Shown: positions 1 through 10,990 of the stretch, piece by piece
Layout of the letters: each line of letters starts with the position of its first letter
Position numbering within the stretch: position 1 is the stretch's first letter
Source of the DNA: Marchantia polymorpha subsp. ruderalis
Taxonomy: Eukaryota; Streptophyta; Marchantiopsida; Marchantiales; Marchantiaceae
Direction of reading: 5' to 3'
DNA: 64,000 bases
NCBI GenBank assembly: GCA_037833965.1
Contig: AP031357.1
Span: 16,388,001-16,452,000 of the forward strand
The notes under the pieces: model-generated
Told to the model about the DNA's origin: nothing
The model's database searches: none
The model's input: only the letters and a program-made list of their open reading frames with translations
Made by a program: the position numbers and the translations under genes

Positions 1-470
1 TTGATTTGAGTGTAGGAGACAAATGCGACGAAGCTGTGAATTCAAGATCAATGTTCCAAAGCTCTGATACCACTGTAGGGATTTCAATGCCCACAACCTA
101 CAGAAAATCACAGTCCACACACCATAGAAAACACAAGCATTTGTTGACGAGGTTCAGCTTGAAAGCCTACTCCCCGCGAACTCCTCAATGAAGGCAGTTC
201 GAATATATATATCCAAGATCAGTTTCTTCAGATTTGACCTTCCTATCTGCCATTACAAGGTTTCAGTCTACTGAGAACTACACACGAGAAATCACTACTG
301 TCTCCCGAGCAAGACTAACACTTCCTCACAGTTGATTCCCTGCCGTAGGTGTCTTCCCGTTCTCACTCTCGACTATTCTTGAAAACCTTATCTTTGTAAT
401 GCCACCCGCTCTAGTTCGTTGACTGGCCTTATATCATCCCGACTTCTAACGGTACCTTAAACGGTAAAGA
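1..470 (-). mobile_element. Edge of an LTR retrotransposon: primer site and LTR, minus strand
   Basis: Read on the minus strand, an LTR-like stretch ends in CA at about position 74 and is followed by a primer-binding site matching the 3' end of plant initiator tRNA-Met. An ATATATATAT run at about 203-212 could be the LTR's TATA box. The body of the element would lie to the left, outside the window. The right LTR boundary is not resolved and could lie anywhere up to about 600. This primer type is common in Copia elements but also occurs in Ty3-type ones, so the superfamily is open. No coding part is visible. Confidence 0.5.
60..72 (-). other. Primer-binding site, tRNA-iMet type
   Basis: The minus strand reads TGGTATCAGAGCT, the standard complement of the plant initiator tRNA-Met 3' end. 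It lies one base from the presumed LTR end at 74. Confidence 0.7.
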
Positions 471-599
471 TCAGAATGAATCAAAACCGTAAACTTCTAC
501 ACAGCCCATAGGATATAGACCCATCTGCGAGCTAATACTAAACGACAAATAATCTGAAAAGAAAAAGACAAACAACTGAAGCTGATATCTCAGAGTCCA

Positions 600-987
600 A
601 GATACCGCATCTGAGGCAGTAGCCCAATTCAAATGTTCTGAGTAGCAATTGGATAGGTCAGGATTTAAGCAAGTTTGTAATTGGAAGCTTCGTGCAGTTC
701 CTGAGTGTACTCTTTGGAAATTTCCCCCCCTAAATACTAAGACAGGGTCGCGATCGACCTCGGTGATGCTGGATTGAACAATTTTAGGATTGATGTGTGA
801 ATTATGGTGCATTGTGTGTCCTTCAAATTTAGCACCTGCAGTATTTCTGGGAGTGACAGTGGCTTGAGAATTCAAACTCCTCAATAGATTGTTAAATACG
901 TGACACTTGGTACTCTTTGTGTTGTTTCTGTCCTCGTGGGATCGGATCTTTACCATTATGCTCCATTTTGGTATTAATCTGTCATTA
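600..987 (+). mobile_element. Truncated LTR 3' end of C/D type
   Basis: This stretch resembles the last 350-400 bases of the D LTR (to 20378) and the C3 LTR (to 22187). It holds the 'tttctggg-agtgacagt' block, the 'tgtttctgtcc' block and a terminal ATTAATCTGTCATTA. Both ends are ragged and no coding part remains. It is an old LTR scrap. Confidence 0.6.
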
Positions 988-1462
988 TGCTACGCCATCT
1001 AGTGATACTATAATGAGGACAAAGTTATTTACATCACATGCATTGGGCACGGAAACACAATCTAGTGCAGTATTGCGGATGACTATTTCAGTTTTAATAT
1101 CTTCATAATTTTTTTCAGCCAAAAAGCTGAGGGCCTCAAGAATTGATTTGGCTTATTTATTTCATATAGCAGCCTCGTTGTGTGAAAGTGAGAGTGTCAC
1201 TACTACAAGTGTAGAGATATGTGAAGGTATTGCTCTAGAGCGATCCTGAACACTTACATTGAAGGACAAAATGACTTGGTTGGCAGTAGCGCCAAAAATG
1301 GAGTCACTACTAGTTTGACTAGCCATTGATTGTTGTCGAAGAGTTTATTTGAGGCTTGAAACTACAAGATAGTCAATGTTTTGTGTGAGTTAGATTAGGG
1401 CATACACCATAAATAGTGTGGATGCTATGTGTGTTTACTTTAACTAGAGTTGAATATAGTAC
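988..1462. other. Unassigned stretch, possible old primer site
   Basis: I see no gene here. On the minus strand, 1281-1297 reads TTTTTGGCGCTACTGCC, which resembles the TTTTTGGCGCC... tRNA-Asp primer site of family B. It may mark the start of a decayed element running leftwards. Nothing else supports this. Confidence 0.25.
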
Positions 1463-1545
1463 TGCAATCTCAGGGCTGTCTCTCACTCAAGTTTAACTGA
1501 GATGGCTTTGCGGTAGCTCATCATGGTTCTAAAAGATTAGGATTT
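1463..1545 (-). mobile_element. A-family LTR fragment
   Basis: About 80 bases match the terminal part of the A LTRs, the stretch containing 'ctgactctcactcaggt' and 'agcgcatcatggttctagaa' at 30751 and 37744, with several differences. It is a short old fragment with no internal part. Confidence 0.6.
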
Positions 1546-1573
1546 CTCATGTGATAACAAAGAAATACTAGAA

Positions 1574-2715
1574 TGTAACATAATGGTACAGATTCATTAC
1601 CTCAGGGACAGAAACAACACCGAATATTCAAGAACTGTCATTGATTAACATTCTATTGAGGAGTTTTACTCTCAGACTAATGTCACTCCAAGAAGAAACT
1701 GCTCAACCACGGCCAAAGTCGCGCCGAGCAGAGTATAAACACCCACAACTTGAATTAGTTCCAATAAGTGCATGCAAGAATCACACCCAATCCTGCATTC
1801 AATATTCAGGGGAAAACTTCAGAGAATTGCATTCTCAGCCAACTGCTCTGAATATCCAAATTTGAACTTGCTCAAATCCCAAGTGACCCTAGGCACATCT
1901 CGTGGTGCTTCCTCATCTGCCAAAGATGCGATTCTCTCAGACATAGCTACACTACTCTTCGAGCTCTTTGGCACTGCCATCCAACGTTGTGACTTCTTCT
2001 TCGGTCTAGCATGTGTCTTCGGCGTCCTCAAACGCCTTGCAGCCAACTTCATCATCCGTGCTTCCAGACCTCGTGCATCAACACTAGAATCTGTCATCTT
2101 CTGTCTCTTCGTTGTGCGTCTCTCAGGCACCTCCTTCGCCGTGACCACCTCCACACGATCCGTATTTCATGCTGGCTCTTTGATATTTTCTTCAATTTGA
2201 GCTTCCTCCTCTTCTGGCTCCTCGTCCTCGTCTGATTCCAGGATCTTCCTTTCCTTAAGGAATTTTTGCTCCTCGCTCTTGGTCAACACCCAATCTTGCG
2301 GTAGAAAGTAACCAAGAACTGCGTCATGTAATTTACCGTGGCTTCGCCCCACTTGTCTTTCGCGATTGTCTGAACCATGTTCCAAAAAATCTTCATCCAG
2401 TGAATTGCTTTCCCACAAATGCGCGCTCTTTAAATCCGACTTGCCATGCCATCACATATGTCGTTCGCTGCGGCCGCAAGATATGCATCAACGCTGTTGA
2501 CACAACGCATCTCTTCGGATCGTAGTTTTTGTTAGTCCTCTAACCGTTCGTGCTCGATCGAAATTTCATAAACAACTTCTTTAACGTCGTCTCTTCGGCC
2601 CTCCTCATTCTCATGCTCTCCTTTTCAAAATTAAAATCCCCTTCCTTGCCTGCGCATAGCCCTAAGACAAGCGTCCAATGTGTGATCGTCCACAATAGAG
2701 GGTTATTGCAAAGGT
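1574..2715 (-). mobile_element. C1, broken C-family LTR
   Basis: The left part (1574 to about 1880) matches the C LTR 3' region on the minus strand. The right part (about 1885-2715) encodes pieces of the C LTR protein: the N-terminal domain (WTITHWTLVLGLCAG, compare WIVEHWTQVLGQCVG in C4) and the basic middle region (ERRTTKRQKMTDSS, compare EKRLAKRRKVVSDD). It is broken, with several breaks, and much of the LTR is missing. F1 abuts it at 2716 and appears to have inserted into it. Confidence 0.65.
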
Positions 2716-3829
2716 TGTGGTAACCCACTTTTTATTTTTGTGCGGAATTTAAAACAATTTTGGAAAACAGTACCGCAGCAGCCATGTAAATGGTGATCGG
2801 TGCGTTTAAATAGAGTGAAGATGGATAATCGCGGATCTCGTATGATCTCGTAGAATCCAGGAGTTGGGCGCAATGTCCGGAGCAGGCGCCTCAAACTCAA
2901 CAATCAATTCTGAAGGAGATCTCCTTCGGCGCAAGGCGCATAATCCGCCTTCGGCGCTAGAGAAATTCCTCAGAGTTTATTCAATTCACAACGCCTTGAC
3001 TTGTTTAGGGTTTCGTTGGAAAGAGCTCAACACGCGCGTTCTAACGAGCCTAAGAACGCTTGGAACGGATGAGGACTCAAGGAGTTATGACTATTGGAAG
3101 ATACAAAGACGAACACCTTCGGCGGACGGAGTTCGGCTCCGGCGGAAAATCCGCCTTCGGCCCTAGGTGTTCGCCTTCGGGGGTGAATGTCTTCGTACGG
3201 CGCCTTTGGCGCCAGCGCAACAAGTTTAGTTAAGTGCCTTCGGGGGTAGCAACTCCGTACGATCCGCCTTCGGCTCAACGCCTTCGGCGGTACGGACATG
3301 TGCGCCTTCGGCGGAACAGAGCTCCGGCGGCAAGAGCGCCTTCGGAGGGACAAGAGGAACAAGACAAGAGACGACAGACAAGACAAGATCCGTTGACCAC
3401 AGTCAACGCCTTTGGCACAGCCGCCTTCGGCGATGCACCTACGCCGACGGACGTCTTCAAGGAGTTCGCCTTCGGCGCTGGGAGTCAATGCCTTTGGCGG
3501 TAGAGACACCTTCGGCGCTGCGGGTCAACGCCTTCGGCGGAAGAAGTTTGCCTTTGGCGGAACGCCTGCGGCGGAATGCATTCGGCGGTGTGGGATGGAT
3601 ACAAGTTGCGAGTCAGCCAAAGGCGAAAGCCTTCGCTGCCGCGCCTTCGGTGATACGTCTTCGGCGTTGCACGAACATGGCCGCGGCGAGGTACGATGGC
3701 GGAAATCAAATTGAATTTTTGAGCGTGTGAGTCCGCGCGACGGCGGAGCGTGAAGCCGCGCGTGCGAGAGGAGGGCCGTTACGCCTCCAAGCCGGCACAG
3801 CCATCAAGTGAGTCGACACTCACGACCAA

Positions 3830-5413
3830 GTGTCGACAATGACATCCTGCGAGCCAAGGGCGGACAACTCATTCTCGAATTTGCAATTTCAATTTCTGGT
3901 GAGAGCTGCAAGCGCACACATTCTGGCAGAGAGAAATTCGAGACGGCGACGCGCAGAGACTCGCAAGTTGAAAGAGAGAGAATTGAGTGCGCGACTGCTG
4001 GAATCGAGAGAGATTAGAGTTTGCAGAGGAATCGTAGCCGTGGGCAAGAAGCGTGCGCATAGAGGAGGAGAGTTTACGAAATCCGATTTCAAGAACGCGA
4101 TGTCGAAGCCCACTCAGCTGCGGATGATTCCGCTGAAGATCCCGCAGATTGGGTTGCGCGCTTTCCAAGACCGGCTGTTTGCGGTGAAGCTCGATTTCCT
4201 CATGTGGGGATGGAATTACGTGTGCCAGGACATGGTGCGCGAATGGCAAAGGGAGAGACATCAACCTACGCGCGGGTTTCGACCGCACGTAGAGCGTTGG
4301 ACCATCCAAGATTGGGGACAAGTATTGGGAAGATGTGCGGGAGAGGACGGGTTCCTCATCTTTGATAGTGAGAGCATCAAGGTGACGAAGGAGGAAGAGG
4401 TTTCCTTCGCGACCTTGTTCAAAAGTGAAAAGTCCAGCAAGAACGGGTACAAGACCCGGGACTACAAGGATCGCTACCGCAGAAATGTCGCGGTAGCACT
4501 TCTCCAACTCTTGCAGCCGCACATGACAACATACATCACTTCTTGGCAAGTGTCTTTCATAAAGCTAGCGTTGGCCGGAGCTCCGATTCACTGGTCGCGT
4601 ATCTTGTGGAAGATAACGCGACAGCATGCATTTGAGGAGAAGGGGGGATCGATCAATCATCTCTCCCCCTTCTTGATCAACTTTTATCGGTCGATGGGTT
4701 GTTTAACCGCGACCGAACGTGTTCAGTATCCGCTGTTGTCACTCAGCAATCCCGGGAGGTATGTGAGGGATGTCGAGGTCGACACCGACGCGGAAGAGAC
4801 TCCGGCCTCCACGCCACCAGCCCAACAAGGTGCGGGGAGGGAAACGTTCGCAGCACCAGTGCCGCGGAAGCGGAGATGGAAGGGAGAACCAGAGAAGGGT
4901 CAACATCGGGACTCGGCTGTTCTCAAACGGAAACGGCCACTGGAGGAGCTTTGCAGTAGGCCGAAGCAGAAAGCACGCAGGCTCGTATTGCCTGCAAGTA
5001 GCGCGGAGACAGTGCGTGCTGCCGGAGCGAAGGAGACGCCTTCCTCGGAGGAGGATGGGAACACGCGGATGGCAGAGGGGTCAGCGGACCTCCCTACACC
5101 GAAGGCACGGACGCCTTCGGCGGAAGCTAGACGACCTTCGGGTCAAGAGAGAAGACACGCGGCACCGATGAGTGTGCCGGCAGCGGATAGGAGAGCCGCA
5201 CGAGCACCGTACGCGGACTCGCCTTTGGGGCTGGGGCCTTTGGCTCGAGCGCCTTTGGCGCAGTCGCCTTCGGTGCAGCGGAGGAAGGGAAAGGAGCCGC
5301 CGGAAGATCCGCCTTCGGCTCAAGGGCCTTCGGGGCAAGGTCCTTCAGCGGTAAGTCCGCCGGAAAGTGCGCCTTTTGGCGCAGGAGCCTTCGGGCTAAG
5401 GAGTTGCGAGTAG
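3830..5413 (+). pseudogene. LTR-borne gene of F1, N-terminal and middle part
   Basis: This open stretch of about 527 codons matches the B1 LTR protein over its conserved N-terminal domain. Shared landmarks are LDFLMWGWNYVCQDMVREW (B: LDFLLWGWNYICANMVREW), FDSESIKVTKEEE, YKTRDYKDRYRR, HLSPFLINFYRSMGCLT and the basic RPKQKARRLVLPA. The later part is rich in Pro, Ser, Ala and Gly, coded by repeats of the CGCCTTCGGCG palindrome. It lies wholly inside an LTR, like its B counterpart. I recognise no known family. The function is unknown, and the basic motifs suggest a nuclear protein. The F1 gene as a whole is broken. Confidence 0.7.
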
Positions 5414-5659
5414 GGAGCCGGCAGGGAACGCGCCTTCGGGCTAAGGGACATCAGGCGAGCCGCCTTCGGCGGAAGCGCTGCCGAAAAATGCGCCTTCGGC
5501 GGAGGCACCTCCAACGCAGGACCTATCGAAGGAGCAGGACCTAACGGAGGAGCGGCTTGACAGTCGGAAGGAAGAAACACATGTGCGCGATGCACAATTG
5601 CAATCCGTGCAAACACCTTCCGCACGAACGCCTTCGGCGATGCGGAGTTAGTAGAAGCG

Positions 5660-6579
5660 GGACGGGCGAGTAGTGCGAGTTTGGCACGACCCAACTCTCC
5701 CACCGCCTTAGACATTCTGGCCGGAAGCAGCGAGGCAGCAGCGGCAACAGTGGTGCCAGACGACGTAGACACTACGAAGCCACACTCACGACAGTCGCCG
5801 GAGAATTTAGTGGCGACCGAAATCCTCAATTCGGAGGGTGACGAGGGGGAATCGACGGAATCGGCATCGGGATCGGGATCGAGTGAGGAGGAGAAACAAT
5901 CAGTGGCAGGCACGCCGACGGCGGCACTCTGCGAGCAGGTGGTACCTCTGTTGAGGTACCTTGATCGCAAAGTAGAGAAGTATGCAGACCCCCGCCAGCT
6001 TGGGTCATACGTCGAATTAGTGCGTAGGCGGACTCGCACTAAAGTCCACACGAGCAAGTTGTTGGCCCGTCAGGATGGGGACCTTAAAGATCTGCGGGAG
6101 AAGCATGAGTGTCTGTTGGGCCACCTTACTCTCACTCGGAAGATGCACAAGGTCGTCGACAGGTTGAAAGACGAGAAGCTTGAAGAGGCGGCAAAGGAGT
6201 TTGCCAAGGAGAAGGCGAAGCTTGTAGGTGAGCTGGATTCTGAGCAGACTTAGAATCAAATTTTGTCTGAGGAGCTCCTGCGGCAGACACGGTTGTTGGA
6301 GCAGTGTTAGCTCGCACGTCAGGCGGATGAAGAATTAATCCGCAAACTTCAATCCGAGTGCGGGGAATTGAGAGCGCAACGTGCGGAGGCCGAATTGCAG
6401 TTGGTTGTAGTTGAAGACGATCGCCGGCGGGAGGCAGATCGCACGAAGGAGGAGTTGGCGAGGCGAGTCAGCCACTGTCTCAGAGGTTACACCCACTGGG
6501 AAGTGGCGGCGCAGGAGAAACTCACACTACGTGAGTCAGAGCTTCGTGCGGCGGGTTTGGTGTCAGGTGACAGTCGGAG
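5660..6579 (+). pseudogene. LTR-borne gene of F1, coiled-coil part
   Basis: The coding sequence matches the C-terminal half of the B1 LTR protein. Landmarks are SPTALDILAGSSEAAA (B: SPSALDILATSSEAAA), LCEQVVPLLRYLDRKVEKYADP and ELVRRRTRTKVHTSKLLARQ, then heptad-like Glu/Lys/Leu-rich sequence ending in TLRESELRAAGLVSGDSRS, where F2 interrupts it. The long charged heptads predict a coiled coil. The copy is broken, with a few breaks. Confidence 0.65.
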
Positions 6580-7160
6580 TGTGGTAACACACTTTTTGTT
6601 TTTTTGCAGAATTTAAACAATTTTAGAAAACAAGTACCGAAGCAGTGTCTGTAGTTAGAAAAGGGTACGTTAAATAGAGTGGATTGAGGAGATCGTCACG
6701 AGGTCACGAAGAATCGCGAAGTCGGATGTACCAGAGCCAAATGTCTTCGGCGCCTTCGGCAAAAGCTCCTTTTCTGAGGTGTCTCTACTCACGCGCTCTC
6801 AGCATTTAAGTAAGCTATGCTTCCGGCGCAGACACCTCCGGAGGAGATTTTGCTAAAGACGTCAGAAGAATGGCACGGACCTCTGAAGGCTTCCGACCAT
6901 GAGTGCGCCTTCGGCGATGCGCCGCTAGCGCGGAAAGGGAAACCTTCCTAACGATCGGAATACACGGTAGTTCCAATTGATTGAAGTTGCATTGGAAAGA
7001 GCTCGGGACGCTCGTCCTAACGAGCCCAAGAGCGTTGGAGATGGATCAGGGACGAAGAAGTTATGAGCATCGGAAAACTCGTAGCCGGACATGCGCCGTT
7101 CGCGCTAGGGTTCACAGTCGGAAAGGACTCTCGTACGCCTTCGGCGATGCGCCTCCGATA

Positions 7161-7288
7161 GATTATATCCTCCTGGATATAATCATACAATCATATCAAT
7201 CATAGGCGATTATATCATATCAATCATAGGCGATACATATCAGATCAATCATAGGCGATTATATCCTCCTTATAGGAGGATATAATCG
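7161..7288 (+). repeat. Three-copy minisatellite between two hairpins
   Basis: Three units of 24-25 bases, TCATATCAATCATAGGCGAT plus four or five more bases, occupy 7191-7214, 7215-7239 and 7240-7263. They lie between two inverted repeats: 7161-7170 with 7175-7184 (GATTATATCC/GGATATAATC) and 7256-7269 with 7275-7288 (14-bp perfect stem, 5-base loop). It is AT-rich in a GC-rich surrounding and is specific to F2 within this window. Confidence 0.85.
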
Positions 7289-7335
7289 CGCAGATTCTGG
7301 GGAAGTCGACAAATACCTCTGCGCAGAAGGCACCA

Positions 7336-8886
7336 ATGCCTTCGGAAGAAGATGGAAGGACTGACAGTTGGCCGACTACGAGTCGGGCGACTGAAGGTCG
7401 ACAAACGGAAGGAAGGCCGACGGAGCGGCGCGTTGAACCGGACAGCAGGCCGGAAGCAGAAGAGAGTTTGGCTGACGAGCCAACAACCCTCAAAGGGTCG
7501 TCTTCGGCGGAAGGCACTTCTGGGAAAACGCCGCCAGCAAGTAGGCCAAGTGGAGTGAAGACGCGCAGGGTGTATCCGACTGCCAGTCGGACAACTGCTA
7601 GTCGGCCGACTGCGAGTCGGTCAACAAAGAGTCGGCCAGATTCGCCGACTGCGAGACGGACAGGGCCGGCGACCAATGTGCGGACGCCTTCGGCGGACGC
7701 ACCTCCAGCGAAGACACCTTCCGCGCAGATCGCGCCGGAAGGGCAGGCAGCGGAAGCGGGCGGTGCAAAGGTGACAAAAGTCACTGCGGCGTCGACTCCT
7801 TCGGATACCGAAGATCAAGCCGGAACAGGAGCTCAAGCAGTGGGATCCCCCACTGCCTTGGATATTTGAGCAGGGAGTGGAGCGGCAGTCGCGGCGGAAG
7901 CTGCTGCGCGCCACAGTTCCAGGGAGTCGCCAAGGGATTCGGTGGCGACTGAAATCCTCGAAACGGAGGATGAGACGAGCTCGGAAGAGCAGGAAGCGGA
8001 CTCTGTGCAGAAAACGCCAACATGGTTGTTGTGCGAGCAGATAGTCCCACTCCTGCGATATCTGGATCGCAAGACATCCAAGTACTCGGGTACCGGAAAA
8101 CGGCAGTCTTATGTGGAAACTGTCAAGCGCAGGACGAGGAGCAAGGTGGCCACTTGGGCCTCTAGGTGCCAAGTATTGCAGGATAGGAACACTACCCTCC
8201 GACAACACCTGGCGGTCACATAGAAGCTATACCAAACCTTGCAGCAGCAGAGGGAGGATGCGGCGACGAAAAACCAGGCGGATGCCGAGCTAATACGGGC
8301 AAAGATCGAGTCGGAACTGCAGGAAGAGCGGAGACAAAACCGCATCTTAGCAGAAGAGCTTGCGCGCCAGAAGCGCGCCTTAGAAGAAAGTCAAAGTACA
8401 CGCAAGGAGGATGAGGAGTTGTTGCGCAACTTGCAATCCGAGTGCGCGGATTTGAGGGCGCAGCGCGCGGATGCGGAAATGCAGCTAGCAGAGGTGGAAG
8501 GCAGCTGCCGGGCGCGAGAAGAGTTGGCGACGCGGGTGACTCACTGTCTAAAAGGATACGCCCATTGGGAGGTGGCAGCTCAAGAGAAGATCACACTCAG
8601 GGAGTTCGAGCTTCGGGCGGCGGCATTGACGGAGGGTGACAGTCGGAGTCGGCGGCGAGTAGCGAGGAAATTAGAATCCTTCTTGTCGGGTGCGCGCGAC
8701 ACTATGGCGCACTTGGAGTCGGAAGTGACTGCAGCCCTCCGACGTCTGGGGTTGCGCAGCCGGTCGGAAGATTGGCAAGGTAGAGATAGAGAGCGAGGCA
8801 GTCCGGCGCGCAGGAGGCGCAGCACCGGATCTGCCAAGTGCAGTAGTGTAGTTTGGTTTCGTGCAAGTGTTGCGAGTAGTAGATAG
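7336..8886 (+). pseudogene. LTR-borne gene pieces of F2, mainly coiled coil
   Basis: Open stretches cover the variable Pro/Ser/Thr/Ala-rich middle and the coiled-coil half of the LTR protein. Landmarks are QIVPLLRYLDRKTSKYSG, YVETVKRRTRSKVATW, SECADLRAQRADAEMQLAEV, HCLKGYAHWEVAAQEKITL and RSTGSAKCSSVVWFRA (B: RSTGSAECSVAWFRAGV). The middle region is built from an ACT/AGT-cored palindrome (CCGACTGCGAGTCGG) instead of the CGCCTTCGGCG of F1. The conserved N-terminal domain is not present. The copy is broken, with several breaks. Confidence 0.65.
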
Positions 8887-8918
8887 GATAGCGTAGTGTT
8901 AGTTAGGACCTTTGAGGG

Positions 8919-8948
8919 TATAAAGTAGATCAAGGCGTTTTGCCTTGG
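8919..8948 (+). promoter_or_regulatory. TATA box and adjoining hairpin of F2
   Basis: TATAAAG at 8919-8925 is followed by CAAGGC-GTTTT-GCCTTGG (8931-8948), which can fold as a short stem-loop. It lies just downstream of the LTR gene. The same pair of signals is found in every B, C, D and F LTR here. Confidence 0.7.
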
Positions 8949-9844
8949 GACTCTTCCAGTTTCGGAAGTGCAGATCAGGAACTCACTTTCTTGGCGTGTT
9001 TGTGCATTTTGGTCATGGCACCACGTAGAGAAGCTGCAGCATAGCGAAGTTACCGTATGTTGTAGTTGAAGGCCTTCGGCTGAATGTTCAGAGCTAGCAC
9101 CCGGTTAGAGACTTGAGTAGTGCGGATCTGCACCTGCGGGTGATTTCTGATGCTCAGAGCCGGCTGCGAGTTAGAGACTTGAACAATTCCCCCTTACTCC
9201 TTCGAGTGACATATCCTGATTGTACTCCTACGGGAAGTTTCCCCTGAATGCCAAAGTGAAGTTTTATTACTTCGTGTAAGCCTTGGTTTGCAATTCAGGT
9301 TGTGTGTGTGTTACTGGATTGTGTCTCAGTTAAGTCCTCAGTCGGGCCTGTACCCCCTGCGGTTGGTGTGAGTCGAGGGTGACGTCCACGGCGTATGAAG
9401 GGGCTTCGTTCCGAAGTGGGAAGTCCAGTCCGGGTTCCCTACGCTAGTTACTGGCGGAAGGGCAGTAAAAGTCGGAGTGGGAGTCACTACCTGCAGAACC
9501 TCTGAGTGAACTTTTGAGACACTTTCCCCCTGAAATCCGAAGCGGAGGTCCTGACCGACCTCCGAGTTGTGCTTTTGCCAGTTTCAGGTGTGTGTGTGTG
9601 TGTGTGTTGAGTGACTACGCTGTACTGTGCATCCTCCGAGCATCCTCCGAGTCGAGATCCTCCTCCGAGTCGAACCTCCGAGTCGAGCACTGCAGTATTT
9701 CTGGGAGTGACAGTCGCCTGAGAATTCAAACTCTACAAAAGTCTGTTAAACGTGACACTTTTTACTCTGTGTGTTGCCTCTGTCCCTGTGGGTTCGATCT
9801 TTTTACCACCATACTGCAGTTTTAGCCTTTGGTGGGTTATTACA

Positions 9845-10072
9845 CGGAGCCGGCGGCGAGTGGCGAAGAAGTTAGATTTGTTTCTGTCGAGATCATGGGA
9901 CGCCATGGCCAGCCTCGAGACAAAGGTTACTGCGGTGTTGCGGCGGCTGGGACTGCGCAGTCGAGCTGAAGACTGGTCGGGTTGGGAGTTAGTGCGCAGC
10001 AATCCGTCGCGCAGAAGGCGAAGCACGGGATCTGCAGAGTGTAGTGTAGCGTGGTTCAGTGCAGGCGTATAG
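9845..10072 (+). pseudogene. LTR-borne gene of F1, last exon-like piece after F2
   Basis: This is the C-terminal tail of the F1 LTR protein, resuming after the F2 target duplication. It reads SRRRVAKKLDLFLSRSWDAM, then RRLGLRSRAEDW and RSTGSAECSVAWFSAGV, and matches the B1 tail closely. It shows that F2 lies within this gene. Confidence 0.7.
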
Positions 10073-10113
10073 TGCAGTGTAGTGTAGTGTAGTGTTAGTT
10101 AGGACTTAGAAGG

Positions 10114-10143
10114 TATAAAGTAGTTCAAGGCGTCTTGCCTTGG
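10114..10143 (+). promoter_or_regulatory. TATA box and adjoining hairpin of F1
   Basis: TATAAAG at 10114-10120 is followed by CAAGGC-GTCTT-GCCTTGG (10126-10143). It lies about 40 bases after the end of the LTR gene, as in B1. Confidence 0.7.
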
Positions 10144-10990
10144 GATTTTTCCAGTTTCGGAAGTGCAGATTAGGAACTCATTTTCTCTGCATGTTTGTGT
10201 CCTTAGTTCTGTCACCACGCAAGAGGAGCTACAACTTGGCGATCCGCATTTTGTAGCTGAAGGCCTTCGGCCGAATGTTCAGAGCAAGTACACTGGTTAG
10301 AGACTTGAGTAGTTCGGATCTACACCTGCGGGTGATTGCCGATGCTTAGAGCTAGATACTAGTTAGATACTTGAACACTTTCCCTTACACTTTCGAGTAA
10401 TTGTTCCTGATTGTACTCCTTCGGGATTTTTCCCCTGAATGCCAAAGTGAAGTTTTGTTACTTCGAGTAAGCCTTGGTTGTAATTCAGGTTACGTTGTAG
10501 CAGGTGCCTTCAGGGTAACCCCTGTAGTATTTTTGGGAATGACAATTGCCTAAGAATTCAAACTCGTCAATAGACTGTTATGGTGTGCTACTGGATCGTT
10601 TCTCAGTTGAGTCTCTCAGTTCGGACCTGTGTTCTCTGCGCGTTTTGTGAGTTGAGTGTGTTGTTCACCGCGTGTGAGTGACTTCGATCCGAAGTAGGAA
10701 GTCCACTCCGGGTTCCCTATGCTAGCAGAAACTAGTAGAAGGGTTGTAAAAGCCGGAGTTGGGAGTCACTACCCGCAGATTCGCTGAGTGTATTCGCGAG
10801 AGACTTCCCCCCTGAAATCTTAAGTAGAGGTCTTAACCGACCTCTGAGTTGTGTTTCCATAGTTTCAGGTGTGTGTGTGTGTATGTGTTGAGTGAACTAC
10901 GCTGCAGTGTGCGACCTCCGAGTGGACACTTGCAGTATTTTTGGGAGTGACAGTCGCCTGAGAATTCAAACTCTTCAATAGTCTGCTAAA

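Larger units (their letters stand above)
6580..9844 (+). mobile_element. F2, solo F-family LTR inside F1
   Basis: A 3265-bp LTR bounded by TGTGGTAAC... and ...GGGTTATTACA, with no internal gag/pol region. The 5-bp target duplication CGGAG (6575-6579 and 9845-9849) shows it inserted as a unit, and F1 coding sequence resumes directly after it. It carries an F-type leader with a minisatellite, the distal half of the LTR gene, a TATAAAG box with hairpin (8919-8948), the GT run (about 9588) and the conserved 3' end. It is presumably what is left after recombination between two LTRs. It is younger than F1. Confidence 0.85.
2716..10990 (+). mobile_element. F1, large F-family LTR split by F2
   Basis: It starts with TGTGGTAACCC and carries an upstream leader, pieces of the LTR gene, a TATAAAG box (10114) with hairpin, and the U5-like region with its GT run. 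It lacks the canonical ...TTATTACA end, because the sequence changes character at about 10990. F2 (6580-9844) is inserted within its LTR gene, and the coding sequence resumes at 9845. Without F2 the LTR would be about 5 kb, like the B LTR. No gag or pol is present. It is broken and clearly older than F2. Confidence 0.75.
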
